Origin: Zonotrichia leucophrys gambelii
Taxonomy: Eukaryota; Chordata; Aves; Passeriformes; Passerellidae
Assembly (NCBI RefSeq): GCF_028769735.1
Contig: NC_088173.1
Span: forward strand, 13,165,038-13,229,037
DNA length: 64,000 nt
Direction: 5' to 3'
How positions within the stretch are numbered: the first letter of the stretch is position 1; each line of letters opens with the position of its first letter. This document shows positions 62,485 through 64,000 of the stretch, one piece after another. A program made the position numbers and the translations under genes. A model generated the notes under the pieces. The model saw only the letters and a list, made by a program, of their open reading frames with translations. It had not been told where the DNA came from and did not search any database.

Positions 62485-62668
62485 GTAGCTACAGTCCATC
62501 CTTCTCTGCTCAGGCACACCCAGCTGCAAAGACACAGACATACAGACCACTGTCCAAAAGTGCTTCTGACAGTGGCTCTGATGCCTTTAAGGTCTCATCC
62601 CCTTTGCCACCCCACGTGCCACCACCAATACCACCACATCGTATGAGGCAACGCTCCACACCAGAAAA
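62485..62668 (+). CDS. SORBS2: SORBS2 exon, proline-rich SH3-ligand segment
   Basis: This 184-nt exon starts in phase 1 after ttttatattag and ends in phase 2 at donor gtaagttt. It encodes [20 protein letters not shown], then [16 protein letters not shown], then [19 protein letters not shown] and QRSTPE. It matches mammalian SORBS2 ([20 protein letters not shown], then a PPPHVPPPVPPLRPRDRSS block). PIPPHR fits the class II SH3-ligand pattern PxxPxR. The frame is still open at the donor, so the gene continues beyond the window. The next mammalian segment (HDWDPPDRKVDTRKF) is not found before base 64000. Confidence 0.94.
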
Positions 62669-64000
62669 GTAAGTTTGTGCATTTTCAAAAGGTCTTCTTG
62701 CTAAGTACAGTACTCCAGTTGCAGAATATAACAAGAGATAAAACAGCAGCTCTAGAATAATGTGACTTCAAGGGCTTTATTCAAGGGCCAGTCAGGTGAT
62801 GAGGGGTGATCCTCGCCAGGAGTCTGGGCATCATGCATGGTGCTGTCATTTCTTCAGTGTGCTAAAGTGCTTTTTCTTATTCATGATGCACCCATGAGCA
62901 TCATTAAGGATTTTTTATTCTCATTAGTGGTATTGTCCTGCTTGCTGTGTTTCAGAACAGTCTGTGCTCTAGGAGCTGTCTTCAATAGTTAGTCTCTGAG
63001 TAGGAAAGGCCATTTATTGTATCCAGCACCAAAGAGAAAGCATCAAAAAGATGATGTAATTCAAAAGTCAAGGGAGAGCAAAGCTGTACAAGAGCATAGA
63101 AGTCAACCCACATTTCCCCAGAGTTCAGAAGTGCTTTATACCCCCATTTTTTCAATCTCCATTTTGGTAGACCAAGGCAGTGTTTGCAGATTAAAGAGGT
63201 ATTTTGGATATCTCATAGTTCTCTACCCAAATTCTCTGCACAAAACCAAGTCCCCCTGGTTAGAGTTCAGTCTGGAAAAAGTTAATAATAAATAAGTTGG
63301 GAAAGAATTTGTGTGCAGCAAGAGACCTGCACACAAATTCTGTTGACTTCAGTATGTCTGTAGGTTCTAGCTCAAAAAAAAATCTTCTTCTGCAGTGTTT
63401 ACATTAATTAATACTACCTATTAATATAATATTATCCTATTATAAATCTATATGTGTGTCTATGTATATATTATATATTAAAAGGGTAATATTCTTCCTT
63501 TCATCTGTGTCTATACGCTCCCCCTCTCTTGGTTACACTCAAGCAACAAAAGAGAATTTGGCCATTTCTGTTAGCTTGGATATTGTAAACATATTTATAT
63601 GTAGAAATGTAATTATATTAAACAGGTTCAATTAATTAGCAATTTGAATAAAATATTATGAGGAAAAACCATACTAAGTGTTTAAAATTAAGACACAACT
63701 ATGGCTTTTTGAAAAATGTGTAGGTAGTGGCATTCCAAAGTGTAAATCAGTAGATACACATACTGCAGAGGAAGATGAGATTGCTTGATGGTTACTGATT
63801 TTGTCTTCCCTGTTGCCAAGGGCAGGCTGTCAAGAGGAAATGCTAAAGGTTAGAGTTGGGCTGCCTCACAGAGGCCATGAGGCTTGAATTTTGTTAGCAG
63901 GTCATACAGAAGTGCAGATTTTTTTAGCAGGACACCAAAATGTGGAACTGTTTACCTTCGATCTCTGAAGTTGTGTGAGTTGTTGTCCTGTGCTAGGCCA
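62669..64000 (+). other. SORBS2: SORBS2 intron, 5' part, continues beyond window
   Basis: This begins with the strong donor gtaagttt. It contains AT-rich low-complexity sequence at about 63410-63480. I searched by eye for the next expected SORBS2 segment and did not find it. Confidence 0.85.

Overview
This window is vertebrate genomic DNA, almost certainly from a bird. It is AT-rich, has no bacterial-style gene packing, and carries short exons with GT/AG splice borders separated by introns of 0.6 to more than 7 kb. Three degraded pieces look like CR1 LINE tails, and one piece matches a common avian ERV-type LTR. Both point to a bird, probably a neoavian or songbird-type genome. The species cannot be named from the sequence alone.

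One gene is supported, on the + strand: the 5' half of SORBS2 (sorbin and SH3 domain containing 2, also called ArgBP2). Eleven confident or likely exons join in a single open frame with matching phases: 30679-30728 (start codon), 37626-37718, 38337-38363 (27-nt microexon), 39359-39483, 40473-41090, 48275-48760, 52498-52642, 54965-55140, 60395-60461, 61267-61311 and 62485-62668. The frame is still open at the last donor, so the linker and the three C-terminal SH3 domains lie beyond base 64000. The products are cytoskeletal and adhesion adaptor proteins. Exons 54965-55140 and 60395-60461 encode most of the sorbin-homology (SoHo) region. The last exon adds proline-rich SH3-ligand-like sequence.

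The layout suggests heavy isoform control. Exons 40473-41090 (206 codons) and 48275-48760 (162 codons) both begin and end in phase 0, between two exons that also join in phase 0, so each can be skipped or included without a frameshift. An internal alternative first exon at about 55943-55966 encodes an eight-residue start (MKAAEPLQ) that splices in phase onto the SoHo exon at 60395, matching a known short mammalian SORBS2 N-terminus. Less certain features are an in-frame upstream extension of the start-codon exon, a TATA box with an in-frame ATG just before exon 52498-52642, a GC-rich candidate 5' exon near 13045, and a phase-compatible hydrophobic 114-nt candidate cassette at 62003-62116.

Bases 1-30678 hold no exon I can prove. 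They are probably the first intron(s) or 5' flank of SORBS2. The rest is intron with small tandem duplications, perfect inverted repeats, homopolymer runs and the transposon remnants listed. No tRNA, rRNA, CRISPR or second protein-coding gene was recognised.
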